Shown here piece after piece: positions 47,445 through 56,867 of a stretch of 64,000 bases of DNA (within the stretch, counting starts at the first letter, position 1; each line of letters begins with the position of its first letter). The stretch lies in contig NZ_JAEQAZ010000012.1 in the NCBI RefSeq assembly GCF_016654115.1, forward strand, positions 22,181-86,180. Reading direction: 5' to 3'. The position numbers and the translations under genes were made by a program. This DNA comes from Streptomyces sp. MBT53. Its GTDB lineage: Bacteria; Actinomycetota; Actinomycetes; Streptomycetales; Streptomycetaceae. Under the pieces are notes generated by a model. That model made no database searches. It was given only the letters and a program-made list of their open reading frames with translations, and was not told the origin of the DNA.

Positions 47445-48803
47445 TTAACTGGTGTGTGCCGTGGAGCGCCGCCGGCGATTCCCCGCCAGAACGCGCCACA
47501 TGATGCCCGGGGTGCACAGCGCTGTCGGCGGTTCGAGCAGGTACTGGACTTTCAGGAACTTCTCGGCCACGACCATGTCCGTTTCGGCCGCGGCGAGCAC
47601 CTTGTCCATGTAGGAGTTGATGAGCCGCACGGGAAGTGGCCTCGGGCCTTCGATCTGAGGCAGGGCCAGGTCACTGCCGGTCGCCATCTTCCAGGCGACG
47701 CCGATGGGTTTGGCGGCCTTGCGGAAGAAGCGTTGCCCGACCTGGTCCAGGTCACCGTTCAGCGAGTCGCGCAGCGCCATCGCCTGGAGCGAGGCCACTG
47801 TCATTCCCTGGGCGTAGATGGGGTTGAAGCTGGATATCGCATCGCCCACCACCAGCAGCCTGCGCGGGAATCGGGTCAGCTTCTCGTAGCGGCGGCGCAC
47901 GCTCGCCGGGAACCGGTGCGCGGAGATCTCGCTGAGCGGCTCGGCGTCGCGGATCGCCGCGAAGACGTGTTCGGGGACCAGCGGCCTGGCGAACTCGACC
48001 CACCCGGCGGGGTCGGTCGGCGGATGGTGGTCGCGGTATCCGATCAGCGTCAGGACCCAGCGGCCGTCCTCTTCCTCGAGGAATTCCGCGCCCTTGGGGC
48101 TTCCCGGTGCGTGCCCGATGATCACGACCTTCTCACGGCCCATGGAGCCGGGGGCCGGCCGCAGATACCGGCTGGTGTACATGATGTCGACGTCGATGCG
48201 CTCCTCTTGCGGCGGCTCGTATCCCATCTCGACCAGCCATTTGGTGGTCCGTCCGGACCGGCCGGTCGCGTCCACCACCAGGTCGGCGGGGATCACGTCC
48301 TCGGAGCCGCTGCCCACGTACCTGACCCGCACACCGGTGACAGCGCTCTTGTCCGTGGCGGTTTCGAGGCCGCTGACCTGGCATTCGTCGATGACCTTGA
48401 TCTTCGCGAGGTCCCCGATCCGGGCGCGGAGCCGGCTCTCCAGATGCGGCCGGCTCGGCTGGTAGGTGCGGGACAGATCGGCGTACTCGCCGTCCATGCA
48501 CAACAGGTGCCCGCCCAGCCTCATGCGCAGCTCGGCAGGTCCGTCGATGACGGGCGCGCCACCGGCGACGAAGTCGTCGAGTATCCCGGGGAAGAGCTCC
48601 TCGAAGATCTTCGCGCCCTTGGAGAGCAGACCATGAGCGTGGCGGCCCTGCGGCACACCTCGCCGCTGGGTCCGCTGTCCCTCCGGCAGCTGGTCACGCT
48701 CCACCACCGTTACCCGGTCGAATGCCTCGGAGAGCACCCGGGCGGCAAGCAGGCCCGAAATACTCGCTCCCAGCACCACCGCATGTTCACCGATACGCTT
48801 CAC
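47445..48803 (-). CDS. FAD-dependent monooxygenase (aromatic hydroxylase type)
   Basis: A 452 aa group-A-like flavoprotein. It has the FAD dinucleotide fold HAVVLGASISGLLAARVLSEAFDRVTVVERDQLP, ADLVVDATGRSGRT for the second FAD contact, and the GD motif RLLVVGDAISSFNPIYAQGMTVASLQAM. The same family holds ring hydroxylases and epoxidases of aromatic pathways. In this cluster it is the natural candidate for hydroxylation or oxidative decarboxylation of the phenazine ring. First gene of a two-gene - strand unit, with the shared upstream element about 130 nt before its start. Confidence 0.9.
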   Translation of the reverse strand: MKRIGEHAVVLGASISGLLAARVLSEAFDRVTVVERDQLPEGQRTQRRGVPQGRHAHGLLSKGAKIFEELFPGILDDFVAGGAPVIDGPAELRMRLGGHLLCMDGEYADLSRTYQPSRPHLESRLRARIGDLAKIKVIDECQVSGLETATDKSAVTGVRVRYVGSGSEDVIPADLVVDATGRSGRTTKWLVEMGYEPPQEERIDVDIMYTSRYLRPAPGSMGREKVVIIGHAPGSPKGAEFLEEEDGRWVLTLIGYRDHHPPTDPAGWVEFARPLVPEHVFAAIRDAEPLSEISAHRFPASVRRRYEKLTRFPRRLLVVGDAISSFNPIYAQGMTVASLQAMALRDSLNGDLDQVGQRFFRKAAKPIGVAWKMATGSDLALPQIEGPRPLPVRLINSYMDKVLAAAETDMVVAEKFLKVQYLLEPPTALCTPGIMWRVLAGNRRRRSTAHTS

Positions 48804-49582
48804 CGGAATTCCCCCTTCTGATTGGGCAAGTGTCTTGTTGGTTTCCCGAATCCTTGAATATCGAAATCAACTAGGCGTGCGGTGCGCATCGCGAACATAA
48901 GTGCCCCCTAGGTTTGGCCACCGCCCGTGGCGCAGTATTGACTTGTTCGTTCCATCGAGCGCGGCTCGCGTGGCCGAAATTCACGTCGGACGCGGGGCTC
49001 CGGCGCGCGTCGGCGGCCAGGGGACAGGAGCGCGGGCCGCTCGCCCCGACGGGAGATGGCAGGCAGGTCCCGGCATCGGGTCGGCTCGCCTCGGACGCGC
49101 CGGCTGTCGTCGCCCTCGTCACCCTTGTCACCGGCCAGGAAGAGACTCGGGCTGCTTGCTCAACCCGCCCGGTCGGCTGGCCGGGTGTTGTAGGGGACGC
49201 CGCCGGCGCGGATCAGGTGGGGTCGGCTGCCGTGCCTGCCCCGATCCGGCCGGCGACGGATCAACCCCGGCACCCCTCTTTTCGCCCGCACGTGGGAGGA
49301 GTCCCCGCAGGCGCGCGTCCAGCGAAATCGCGCCCGCCATGGAGCAGATCCGTCAGACGGTGATACCGGTTGGAATTTTTCGGCCAGACAGCGGTTACCA
49401 GCTTCCCGAACCAGCCGGGGCATGAACAAGATTTCGTCTACCCGCCGAGCGCGGGACGGGGGCTCACCAGAAATCTCTTGAACCAATGCATGATTGTGCT
49501 CTTTGGGCGTCGTCATGCCTGGTTCTGCCTGCCCTTGTGCGCGCGGCGATCCCGCTTTACTTCGGCACTGGAGGAAGAGGAA
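48804..49582. other. divergent control region between the monooxygenase and phzB
   Basis: A 779 bp gene-free stretch separating the two divergent halves of the phenazine cluster. It holds copy B of the shared element (48936-48984, for the - strand unit). A weak look-alike reads ATGGAGCAGATCCGTCA at 49339-49355 on the + strand. The final 200 bp before phzB are AT-richer and probably hold its promoter. The segment 49000-49300 is GC-rich and featureless to me. Confidence 0.55.
48936..48984 (-). promoter_or_regulatory. shared cluster promoter/operator module, copy B
   Basis: TATTGAC (48936-48942), 4 nt, TCGTTCCATCGA (48947-48958), 20 nt, ATTCAC (48979-48984): the three blocks and both spacings are identical to copy A at 44231-44279. 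It lies 133 nt upstream of the monooxygenase start on the - strand. Confidence 0.65.
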
Positions 49583-50092
49583 ATGGTAGACATCACCGGA
49601 ACCGCCGAAACCACCGATACGTTGTCGAGGTCCCGCGGCGACGCGGAACTGCGAGCGAGCAACCGCGCGATCGTGCAGCAGTACATGAATACCCGCGGGG
49701 AGGATCGCCTGCGCCGGCACCTTCTGTTCACCGAGGACGGCACCGGTGGTCTCTGGACGACCGAAACCGGGCAGCCGATCGTCATCACGGGCCGGGACCG
49801 GCTGGGCGACCACGGCCAATGGTCGCTCAAGTGCTTCCCCGACTGGGTCTGGACGAACGTCGAGATCTTCGACACGCAGGACCCCAACCGGTTCTGGGTC
49901 GAATGCGACGGCGAGGGAACGATCCGTTTCCCCGATTATCCCGACGGCCACTACCGCAATCACTTCCTGCACTCCTTCCTGTTCGAGAACGGAAAGATCA
50001 AGCACCAGCGCGAGTTCATGAACCCCTGCCAGCAGTTCAGGGCTCTGGGCATCGCCGTCCCTCAGGTCAAGCGGGCCGACATACCGACCTGA
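49583..50092 (+). CDS. phzB: phenazine biosynthesis protein PhzB (PhzA/B family)
   Basis: A 169 aa SnoaL/NTF2-fold protein that catalyses the double condensation of the PhzF product into the tricyclic phenazine precursor. The family block CFPDWVWTNVEIFDTQDPNRFWVECDGEGTI and the end HSFLFENGKIKHQREFMNP are nearly diagnostic. E144 and H77 correspond to the acid/base residues of known PhzA/B. Only one PhzA/B-type gene is present, as usual outside Pseudomonas. The ATG at 49583 follows a strong GAGGAAGAGG site; a longer upstream reading is not coding. First gene of the + strand operon. Confidence 0.96.
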   Translation: MVDITGTAETTDTLSRSRGDAELRASNRAIVQQYMNTRGEDRLRRHLLFTEDGTGGLWTTETGQPIVITGRDRLGDHGQWSLKCFPDWVWTNVEIFDTQDPNRFWVECDGEGTIRFPDYPDGHYRNHFLHSFLFENGKIKHQREFMNPCQQFRALGIAVPQVKRADIPT

Positions 50093-50139
50093 ACGCCTTT
50101 CAGCGGGCGTCTTCTTTTCAATCAATGGAGAAGGTCGTT

Positions 50140-51306
50140 ATGGGAAACATCCTTGCCGACATCGATAGGGCCCAGGCGCGCCATCAGCCCGAATGGGACA
50201 GTCCCTCGCAGGTCGAGCTCGTACGGGCGATGCTGTCGTCCGTCACACCGCTGGTGACCGCGGCGCAGGTGGAGACCCTCCGCTCCCACCTGGCCCGTGT
50301 CGCCGCCGGCGAGATGCAGGTGCTGCAGGCCGGGGACTGTGCGGAGGACCCGGCCGAGTGCACCGCCGGGCACATTCAGGGCAAGACCGGCCTCATCGAT
50401 CTGCTCGCCCAGAACCTGGAGGACGCCACCGGCAAGCGGACACTGCGGGTCGGGCGGATCGCGGGGCAGTTCTGCAAGCCCCGCTCCAGCCGGGTCGAGA
50501 AACTCGGCGACGACGAACTGCCGTCCTTCTTCGGGCACATGATCAACGGGCCGGAGCCCACCCACGAGAGCAGGCGTCCCGATCCGCTGCGCATGCTCAC
50601 GGGCTACATGGCGGCGCGGGAGATCACGACGCGGCTCGGGTGGGTCGGGTCAACGCCTCGGCCTGCCGGGCCTGTTGTGTGGACGAGCCATGAAGCGCTG
50701 CTGCTGGACTACGAGATGTCGATGCTCCGAGAGCTCGACGGCGTTCGGCATCTGCTCGGCTCCACCCACTGGCCGTGGATCGGCGAGCGGACCCGACAGA
50801 TCGACGGCCCGCACGTCGCGCTGCTCGCCCAGGTGGCCAACCCGGTTGCCTGCAAGGTCGGTCCGTCGATGACCGTCGGCGAGATCGTCGAGCTGTGCGA
50901 CCGGTTGGACCCGGAGCGGGAGCCGGGCCGGCTCTCACTCATCGTGCGCATGGGTGCCGACCTCGTCGCCGACAGGCTGCCCCGGCTCGTCGAGGCGGTG
51001 CAGTCGGCCGGGCACCCGGTGGTCTGGCTCAGCGACCCGATGCACGGGAACACCGATTGCGCGGCCGACGGCACCAAATACCGGCTCGTGGAGACCGTCG
51101 CCCGGGAAGTCCGCGGCTTCCGGCGGGTCCTGGACCTGGCGGGGGTTCCCGCCGGGGGGCTGCACCTGGAGGCGACCCCCGACGACGTGACCGAGTGCGT
51201 GCTGGACCCGGCCGAGCTGGGTTCGGGCCCCGTCACCAGCCTGTGTGATCCGCGGCTCAACACCCCCCAGGCCATCAAGGTGGTCTCGGCGTGGTCCGAG
51301 TACTGA
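50140..51306 (+). CDS. phzC: PhzC, class II DAHP synthase
   Basis: 388 aa. 3-deoxy-D-arabino-heptulosonate 7-phosphate synthase that draws carbon into the shikimate pathway. The metal-binding cysteine C67 is in LQAGDCAED. Also seen are [33 protein letters not shown] and DPMHGNT with the catalytic/metal residues. It lacks the long N-terminal extension that gives feedback inhibition in primary-metabolism class II enzymes, consistent with a dedicated unregulated supply. I start at the ATG 50140 (GGAGAAGG 9 nt upstream); an ATG at 50125 is also in frame. Confidence 0.96.
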   Translation: MGNILADIDRAQARHQPEWDSPSQVELVRAMLSSVTPLVTAAQVETLRSHLARVAAGEMQVLQAGDCAEDPAECTAGHIQGKTGLIDLLAQNLEDATGKRTLRVGRIAGQFCKPRSSRVEKLGDDELPSFFGHMINGPEPTHESRRPDPLRMLTGYMAAREITTRLGWVGSTPRPAGPVVWTSHEALLLDYEMSMLRELDGVRHLLGSTHWPWIGERTRQIDGPHVALLAQVANPVACKVGPSMTVGEIVELCDRLDPEREPGRLSLIVRMGADLVADRLPRLVEAVQSAGHPVVWLSDPMHGNTDCAADGTKYRLVETVAREVRGFRRVLDLAGVPAGGLHLEATPDDVTECVLDPAELGSGPVTSLCDPRLNTPQAIKVVSAWSEY

Positions 51307-51329
51307 GATTCGTAGAGAGGGAGTCTTTG

Positions 51330-51953
51330 ATGACGGGAATACCGCCGATCGCGCCTTACGGACTGCCGCTGAGGGACGCGCTGCCGGAGAACACCGTGCG
51401 CTGGACCGTCGACCCGGATCGGGCGGTGCTCCTCATCCACGACATGCAGAGCTATTTCCTCGAGCCCTTCGACGACGGCATGCGCGGCGAATTGGTGACC
51501 AACATCGCCGACCTCAAGAAGCGCTGCGGAGCGCTGGGGGTGCCGGTGGCCTACACCGCCCAGCCCGGCGGGATGACGGACCTGCAACGTGGGCTCCTGA
51601 AGGACTTCTGGGGTCCCGGCATGCGTACTGACGAGACCGAACGCGCGGTCGTTCCCGAACTCCGACCCGACGCGGACGACTGGGTGAGCACGAAATGGCG
51701 CTACAGCGCGTTCTTCGGCTCGGAGCTGCTGCAGCGCATGCGCACGCTGCGGCGTGACCAGTTGATCATTTGCGGTGTCTACGCGCATATCGGAGTGCTG
51801 TCGACCGCTTTGGACGCGTTCTCCAACGACGTCCAGCCCTTCCTGGTCGCCGACGCGCTCGGCGACTTCTCCGAAGACCGCCACACGATGACCCTCGAAT
51901 ACGCGGCACGGTGCTGCGCCATGGTGGTCCGCACCGAGGACGTGCTGGCATGA
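51330..51953 (+). CDS. phzD: PhzD, isochorismatase
   Basis: 207 aa, identical in length to Pseudomonas PhzD. It hydrolyses 2-amino-2-deoxyisochorismate to trans-2,3-dihydro-3-hydroxyanthranilate and pyruvate. Catalytic D38 ([11 protein letters not shown]) and K122 ([12 protein letters not shown]) are at the expected positions. [18 protein letters not shown] has Gly in place of the cysteine of other isochorismatases, as in known PhzD. The stop overlaps the phzE start as ATGA. Confidence 0.97.
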   Translation: MTGIPPIAPYGLPLRDALPENTVRWTVDPDRAVLLIHDMQSYFLEPFDDGMRGELVTNIADLKKRCGALGVPVAYTAQPGGMTDLQRGLLKDFWGPGMRTDETERAVVPELRPDADDWVSTKWRYSAFFGSELLQRMRTLRRDQLIICGVYAHIGVLSTALDAFSNDVQPFLVADALGDFSEDRHTMTLEYAARCCAMVVRTEDVLA

Positions 51954-53815
51954 GCGCGCTGCTCGAGCAGGTTCTCGCGCTGGAACTGCCCGCCTTCGCG
52001 ATCATCCACCGTCCCGAAAGCGGCTCCCCCGGCAGGCTGGACGTCCTGACCGGCCCGGTGAGCGAGTACAAGTCGCTGGACGACATCCCGTTGGCCGACG
52101 ACTCCGGGCCGGGTCCCGCGCTCGACACGCTGGTGCTCGTCCCCTACCGGCAGCTGGCCGACCGCGGCTTCGCCGCGCGGGACGACGCCACACCCCTTCT
52201 CGCGATGAGCCTCACCGCTCGCGACACGGTGCCGGTCGCCGAGGCCCTCGCCCGCTTCCCGCAGGTCCCGACGGAACTGACCGGCGGTCACTTCGACGTG
52301 GACGACGCCGCCTACGCGCAGATGGTGCGTCGGATCGTCACCGAGGAGATCGGCACCGGCGAGGGCGCCAACTTCGTGATGAAGCGCTCGTTCGTCGCGG
52401 ACATCGGCGACTACTCCCTGAGCAGCGCCCTGTCGTTCTTCCGGCGGCTGTTGGAGCGCGAGGAGAAGGCCTACTGGACCTTCATCATCCACACCGGCCG
52501 CAACACCCTCGTCGGTGCGACACCTGAGCGCCATGTCTCGCTCGCCGGCGGCACCGCCGTCATGAACCCGATCAGCGGCACATACCGGTATCCGTCCGGC
52601 GGCCCCACCTTGCAGGGGGTCATGGAGTTCCTCGCCGACACCAAGGAGACCGACGAGCTCTACATGGTCCTCGACGAGGAACTGAAGATGATGGCCCGGC
52701 TGTGCGACGACGGGGGGCGCGTGCACGGGCCGTATCTGAAGGAAATGGCGCGGCTGGCGCACACCGAGTACCTGATCGAGGGCAGGACCACCCGCGATGT
52801 GCGCGAGGTCCTGCACGAGACGATGTTCGCCCCGACCGTCACGGGGAGCCCGCTGGAGAGCGCCGCCAAGGTCATCTCGCGCTACGAGCCGCAAGGGCGC
52901 GCCTACTACAGCGGGGTCGCCGCGCTGCTCGGACGGGACGCGGCCGGGCAGCAGACACTCGACTCGGCGATCCTGATCCGGACGGCCGACATCGATCCCG
53001 GCGGCCGGATGAACATTTCCGTCGGGGCCACACTGGTGCGCCACTCCGACCCGGCGGCCGAGGTCTCCGAGACCCACGGCAAGCTGGCGACCCTGCTCAA
53101 CGCGCTCAAGTCCGGGCACTCGTCCGGTTACGCGGCCGACCCGGAGGTCCGCGCCGCCCTTGATCGCCGTAACGAGGGGATCGCGGGCTTCTGGCTCCGG
53201 GACAAGGACGACCGACCGCCGGCCGGGACCTCGCTGGACGGCATGACGGCACTGGTCGTGGACGCGGAGGACACCTTCACCGCGATGCTCGACCAGCAGT
53301 TGCGGTCACTGGGACTGTCCGTGGAGGTCCGCCGCTTCGACGAGCCGTACGACGTGGCGGCCCACGATCTGACGGTCTTCGGTCCCGGTCCGGGAGATCC
53401 GCGGATGACCTCCCACCCCAAGATCGCCAAGCTGCGGCAGTCGATCGACACCGCGCTGGCGGGTCGCCGGCCGATGCTCGCCGTGTGCCTGAGCCATCAG
53501 GTGCTCAGCACGAGGCTCGGCCTCGACCTGCACCGCCGCGAGGTGCCCAACCAGGGGGTGCAGCGGGAGATCGAACTGTTCGGTGTGCGCGAACGCGTGG
53601 GCTTCTACAACACGTTCGCCGCGCACAGCGCGGTGTGCAGGCGAACCGTCGAAGGGATCGGGGTGGTCGAGGTGAGCCGCGACCAGGAGACCGGCGAGGT
53701 GAACGCGCTGCGCGGGCCGGGCTTCGCGTCGGTTCAGTTCCACGCCGAGTCGGTGCTCACCGTCGACGGCCCGCGCATCATCCGCGAGGCGATACAGGGG
53801 GTGCTCGGCCGATGA
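51950..53815 (+). CDS. phzE: PhzE, 2-amino-2-deoxyisochorismate synthase
   Basis: A 621 aa fusion of a chorismate-utilising domain and a glutamine amidotransferase. The first 400 residues carry [34 protein letters not shown] and the metal-binding acidic segments of anthranilate-synthase-like enzymes. The C-terminal class-I amidotransferase has C513 in [12 protein letters not shown] and the His/Glu pair in [10 protein letters not shown]. It converts chorismate and glutamine to ADIC, the committed phenazine step. Coupled by 4-bp ATGA overlaps on both sides. Confidence 0.97.
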   Translation: MSALLEQVLALELPAFAIIHRPESGSPGRLDVLTGPVSEYKSLDDIPLADDSGPGPALDTLVLVPYRQLADRGFAARDDATPLLAMSLTARDTVPVAEALARFPQVPTELTGGHFDVDDAAYAQMVRRIVTEEIGTGEGANFVMKRSFVADIGDYSLSSALSFFRRLLEREEKAYWTFIIHTGRNTLVGATPERHVSLAGGTAVMNPISGTYRYPSGGPTLQGVMEFLADTKETDELYMVLDEELKMMARLCDDGGRVHGPYLKEMARLAHTEYLIEGRTTRDVREVLHETMFAPTVTGSPLESAAKVISRYEPQGRAYYSGVAALLGRDAAGQQTLDSAILIRTADIDPGGRMNISVGATLVRHSDPAAEVSETHGKLATLLNALKSGHSSGYAADPEVRAALDRRNEGIAGFWLRDKDDRPPAGTSLDGMTALVVDAEDTFTAMLDQQLRSLGLSVEVRRFDEPYDVAAHDLTVFGPGPGDPRMTSHPKIAKLRQSIDTALAGRRPMLAVCLSHQVLSTRLGLDLHRREVPNQGVQREIELFGVRERVGFYNTFAAHSAVCRRTVEGIGVVEVSRDQETGEVNALRGPGFASVQFHAESVLTVDGPRIIREAIQGVLGR

Positions 53816-54165
53816 GGGTGACTGTCGTCTGGTGGGACCTGGCCAGGTCCCACCAGACCGTCGAATCCCTGGAGAAGGATCTCCGTGACGGCTCCGTCGA
53901 GCCGTGGCGCGAGGTCGAGGGACTGCGCCTGAAACTGTGGATCGCCGACCGTGAACGCGGCCGTTGGGGCGCGGTCATGTGGTGGGATCCGGACGTTCCG
54001 GCGGACCGGCCGCTGCCCCCCAACCGGGCGGCCGAGCTGATCGGCTACGCACCCGACCACCGCGCGAGCTTCGACGTCGCGGCGGTGGCCGAGGGGATCG
54101 ACTCGCTGGGCCTCGCCTTCTCCGCCGGGTCCTCGACAGCAGCACGAGCCGGGGAGCGCCGATGA
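53812..54165 (+). CDS. small unknown protein inserted between phzE and phzF
   Basis: 117 aa with ATGA overlaps to both neighbours, so it is an obligate member of the operon. The sequence [52 protein letters not shown] and ELIGYAPDHRASFDVAAVAEGI has the strand-helix-strand-strand-helix-strand order of a dimeric alpha/beta barrel of the YdhR type. Tryptophan-rich strands could face a flat aromatic ligand. Its role is not known. A helper in the spontaneous and oxidative steps after PhzB, or ligand sequestration, is speculation. Confidence 0.75.
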   Translation: MRVTVVWWDLARSHQTVESLEKDLRDGSVEPWREVEGLRLKLWIADRERGRWGAVMWWDPDVPADRPLPPNRAAELIGYAPDHRASFDVAAVAEGIDSLGLAFSAGSSTAARAGERR

Positions 54166-54998
54166 CGCACCGATACACAGTCGTGGACGCTTTCGCCAGT
54201 GAGCCGCTGCTGGGCAACCCGGTCGCCGTCTTCTTCGACAGCGAGGATCTGACCGCTGGCACCATGCAGCGCATCGCCAGGGAGATGAACCTCTCCGAGG
54301 TCACCTTCGTGCTGCCGGCCGAGCAGGGCGGCGACGCACGGATAAGGATCTTCACCCCGGTGAACGAACTGCCGTTCGCCGGGCACCCGATGCTCGGCAC
54401 CGCCTTCGCGCTCGGCCGGACCTGGAGCCGCGACAGGCTGCGGCTGGAGACCGCGATGGGTGTCATCCCGTTCGAGCTGGGCACCCGCGACGGCGCCGCG
54501 TGGGTCCGGATGGAACAGCCGGTTCCCCTGTGGAAGCCCTACGATCTCGCCACCGACCTCCTGGCCGCACTCGGGGTCGGGTCGTCGACGGCCCCGGTCG
54601 AGATCTACCGCAACGGTCCGCGGCACGTGTTCGTGGGGTTGAGCGACGTCGAGGCGCTGTCCGCTCTCCACCCGGATCACCGCGCCCTCTCGCGTTTCCC
54701 CGACATGGCCGCCAACTGCTTCGCCGAGGCGGACGGGGGTTGGCGGACGCGGATGTTCTCCCCCGCCTACGGCGTGGTCGAGGACGCGGCGACCGGTTCC
54801 GCAGCCGGGCCTCTCGCGATTCACCTGGCCAGGCACGGGTTCGCCGAGTACGGGCAGGAGATCCGCATCACCCAGGGCGTGGAAATGGGACGCGCGTCGG
54901 TCATGAGGGCGACCGCCGAGGGGGTCGGCGAGTCGATTCACTCGGTTCATGTCGGCGGGCACGCCGTCGTGGTCGCCGAGGGAACAATCAATGTCTAG
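54162..54998 (+). CDS. phzF: PhzF, trans-2,3-dihydro-3-hydroxyanthranilate isomerase
   Basis: 278 aa, the same length as Pseudomonas PhzF. It isomerises DHHA to the reactive ketone that PhzB dimerises. The catalytic glutamate is E46 in REMNLSEVTFVLP. The two-domain diaminopimelate-epimerase-like fold is seen in RIFTPVNELPFAGHPMLGTAFAL and YGVVEDAATGSAAGPLAIHLARHG. Start coupled to the preceding small gene by ATGA. Confidence 0.97.
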   Translation: MTHRYTVVDAFASEPLLGNPVAVFFDSEDLTAGTMQRIAREMNLSEVTFVLPAEQGGDARIRIFTPVNELPFAGHPMLGTAFALGRTWSRDRLRLETAMGVIPFELGTRDGAAWVRMEQPVPLWKPYDLATDLLAALGVGSSTAPVEIYRNGPRHVFVGLSDVEALSALHPDHRALSRFPDMAANCFAEADGGWRTRMFSPAYGVVEDAATGSAAGPLAIHLARHGFAEYGQEIRITQGVEMGRASVMRATAEGVGESIHSVHVGGHAVVVAEGTINV

Positions 54999-55012
54999 CG
55001 GGGGAGCCTTTC

Positions 55013-55660
55013 ATGGACGCAAGTGAATTCGAGTCCCTCAGCGGGAAGGTCGACCTCCCTTTCCCCGAGTACGACGAACCGCCGTCGGATCCTCTAAAGC
55101 TGGTGCGCAGCTGGCTTTCCGAGGCACGGGAGACCGGAGTCCGCGAGCCCGCCGCGCTGGCACTGGCCACCGCGGACTCCCGCGGCCGCGCCTCCAACCG
55201 GGTGGTCGCCATCACCGAGGTCACCGACCTCGGTCTGGTGTTCACCAGCCACAGCCGCAGCCAGAAAGGACGCGAACTCGCCGCCACGGGGTGGGCGTCG
55301 GGTTTGCTGTACTGGAGGGAGACCGGCCAGCAGATCATTCTCTCCGGTCCCGTCGTGCTCCTGCCCGACGCCGAGTCGGACGCCCTGTGGTCCGCGCGGG
55401 CGATTCCGTTGCACGCCATGTCGACGGTCACCCGGCAGAGCGAGCCGCTGGAGGATCTGGCGGACGTCGAGGCCCTGCGCGCCAGGGCACGCGGCCTGGA
55501 ACTGACCGGGGAGCCGCAGCCCCGGCCGGAGTTCTTCGTCGGCTACCGACTGCAGCCCGCCGTCGTCGAATTCTGGAGCGCGAGTTCGGACCGGCTGCAC
55601 CGCAGACTGCGCTACGACCGCGACGCGCCTGGGTGGCGTACGAGCCGGCTGCAGCCGTAG
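55013..55660 (+). CDS. phzG: PhzG, FMN-dependent phenazine oxidase
   Basis: A 215 aa pyridoxamine-phosphate-oxidase-like flavoprotein that aromatises the reduced tricycle to phenazine carboxylate/dicarboxylate. Seen are ALALATADSRGRASNRVVAITEVTDLGLVFTSHSRSQKGRELAATGWASGLLYWRETGQQIILSG (FMN-binding face), FFVGYRLQPAVVEFW and LRYDRDAPGWRTSRLQP at the end. Start at the ATG 55013 after GGGGGAG. A 106 bp gap follows before the tailoring genes, which may hold a secondary promoter. Confidence 0.96.
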   Translation: MDASEFESLSGKVDLPFPEYDEPPSDPLKLVRSWLSEARETGVREPAALALATADSRGRASNRVVAITEVTDLGLVFTSHSRSQKGRELAATGWASGLLYWRETGQQIILSGPVVLLPDAESDALWSARAIPLHAMSTVTRQSEPLEDLADVEALRARARGLELTGEPQPRPEFFVGYRLQPAVVEFWSASSDRLHRRLRYDRDAPGWRTSRLQP

Positions 55661-55766
55661 TCCCCGCTCTTTCGACACGCCCTTCCGGCGCCCACCGCCT
55701 TTCACCGCTCCGGCGGCATCGCCGTCATACCCGAATACACCTGACCCTTTCCATGAGGGAGAGACA

Positions 55767-56867
55767 ATGCCCTTTACCGCAGAACAAATTCTGGATCTTC
55801 CGTTCGACGTCCAGCCCGATCCGGACGAATTCCTCCGCGCCGCCATGGAATGGCATTTCAATCCCGAGACCGGCTGCCGGTTCTGGCTGGACCGGGCCGC
55901 CACGCTCGGCTTCGATCCGCGGGCCGATGTCAAGACGTACGAGGATCTCCGGCTCTTCCCGAACCTGGCCGCGGAGCTTCGTGACGTCCGGGGCGAGGAC
56001 CTGATTCCCAGGGGATACGGCAATCGGCCCGACGTGATCGGGTTCTTCGAGAGCGGCGGCACCACCGGCGCCCCGAAGCGGGTCGTCCTGATGCGGGACT
56101 GGCTGGACCGCATGGTGAGTTGGAGCAACGCGAACCTGGACCGCCACGGTGTGCCGCGCGGCGGGAACTGGCTGGGCATCATCCCGACCGGGCCGCACGT
56201 CGTGGGCACCCTGTTCCGGCAGCACGCCGTGACGCACGGCCGCCACGGCTTCACGATCGACCTCGATCCGCGCTGGGTGAAACGGCTCATCGCCGAGGGC
56301 CAGTTCGGGCAGGTCGACGCCTACGGCCAACACCTCGTCGACCAGGCCGCCGACGTCCTGCGCACACAGGACATCGGCCTGCTCACCATCACTCCCCCGC
56401 TGCTGGAACGGCTGTCCAGGGACGAGAAGCTGGTCGCCCTGGTGAACGAGCGGGTGAAGTGCATCAGGTGGGGCGGCACTCAGATGGACGCCGACTCCCG
56501 GCACCTCTTCAAGACCGAGGTGTTCCCCGACGTCGCGCTGTGCGGCGAGTACGGAAGCACGATGATCATCGGCGTCGCGGGCGAACGCGCCGGGCTGTCC
56601 GCCGACGGTCCGTGCGTCTTCGACTCCTTCTCCCCCTACGTGACCTTCACCGTCGTCGATCCGAAGGGCCTCGACCCGGTGCCCTACGGAGAGCGGGGCC
56701 GGGTGCTGGTCAACCACGTCAGCAAGTCCTTCCTGCTGCCCAGCAACCTGGAACGTGACCTCGCCACCCGGATTCCCCAGGTGAACGGCCTGGTCGGGGA
56801 CTCGGTCGCCGACATCTCCACGGTCGCGGTCTTCGAGGACGAGGACGTCATCGAAGGGGTGTACTGA
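55767..56867 (+). CDS. EhpF-like adenylating enzyme (acyl-activating, LuxE/PaaK-like)
   Basis: A 366 aa ANL-superfamily enzyme truncated after the large domain. The ATP loop is FFESGGTTGAPKRVV (residues 95-104). VALCGEYGSTMI and GERGRVLVNHVSKSFLLPSNLERDLATRI supply later core motifs, and the small C-terminal domain with its lysine is missing. The same size and layout occur, as I recall, in EhpF of Pantoea. There, EhpF with EhpG is proposed to activate a carboxylate of phenazine-1,6-dicarboxylate on the way to griseoluteic acid. Its stop overlaps the next start by one base. Confidence 0.82.
   Translation: MPFTAEQILDLPFDVQPDPDEFLRAAMEWHFNPETGCRFWLDRAATLGFDPRADVKTYEDLRLFPNLAAELRDVRGEDLIPRGYGNRPDVIGFFESGGTTGAPKRVVLMRDWLDRMVSWSNANLDRHGVPRGGNWLGIIPTGPHVVGTLFRQHAVTHGRHGFTIDLDPRWVKRLIAEGQFGQVDAYGQHLVDQAADVLRTQDIGLLTITPPLLERLSRDEKLVALVNERVKCIRWGGTQMDADSRHLFKTEVFPDVALCGEYGSTMIIGVAGERAGLSADGPCVFDSFSPYVTFTVVDPKGLDPVPYGERGRVLVNHVSKSFLLPSNLERDLATRIPQVNGLVGDSVADISTVAVFEDEDVIEGVY

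Noticed and set aside
44242..48958. Reading the shared element as an ECF-type promoter (GGAAC ... GTC on the - strand)
   Set aside because: The two boxes are only 6 nt apart, whereas ECF promoters need about 16-17 nt.
49339..49355. Third copy of the shared upstream element before phzB
   Set aside because: Only about 7 of 12 positions match in the central block and the ATTCAC-type block is missing at the expected distance, so I mention it only as a weak look-alike.
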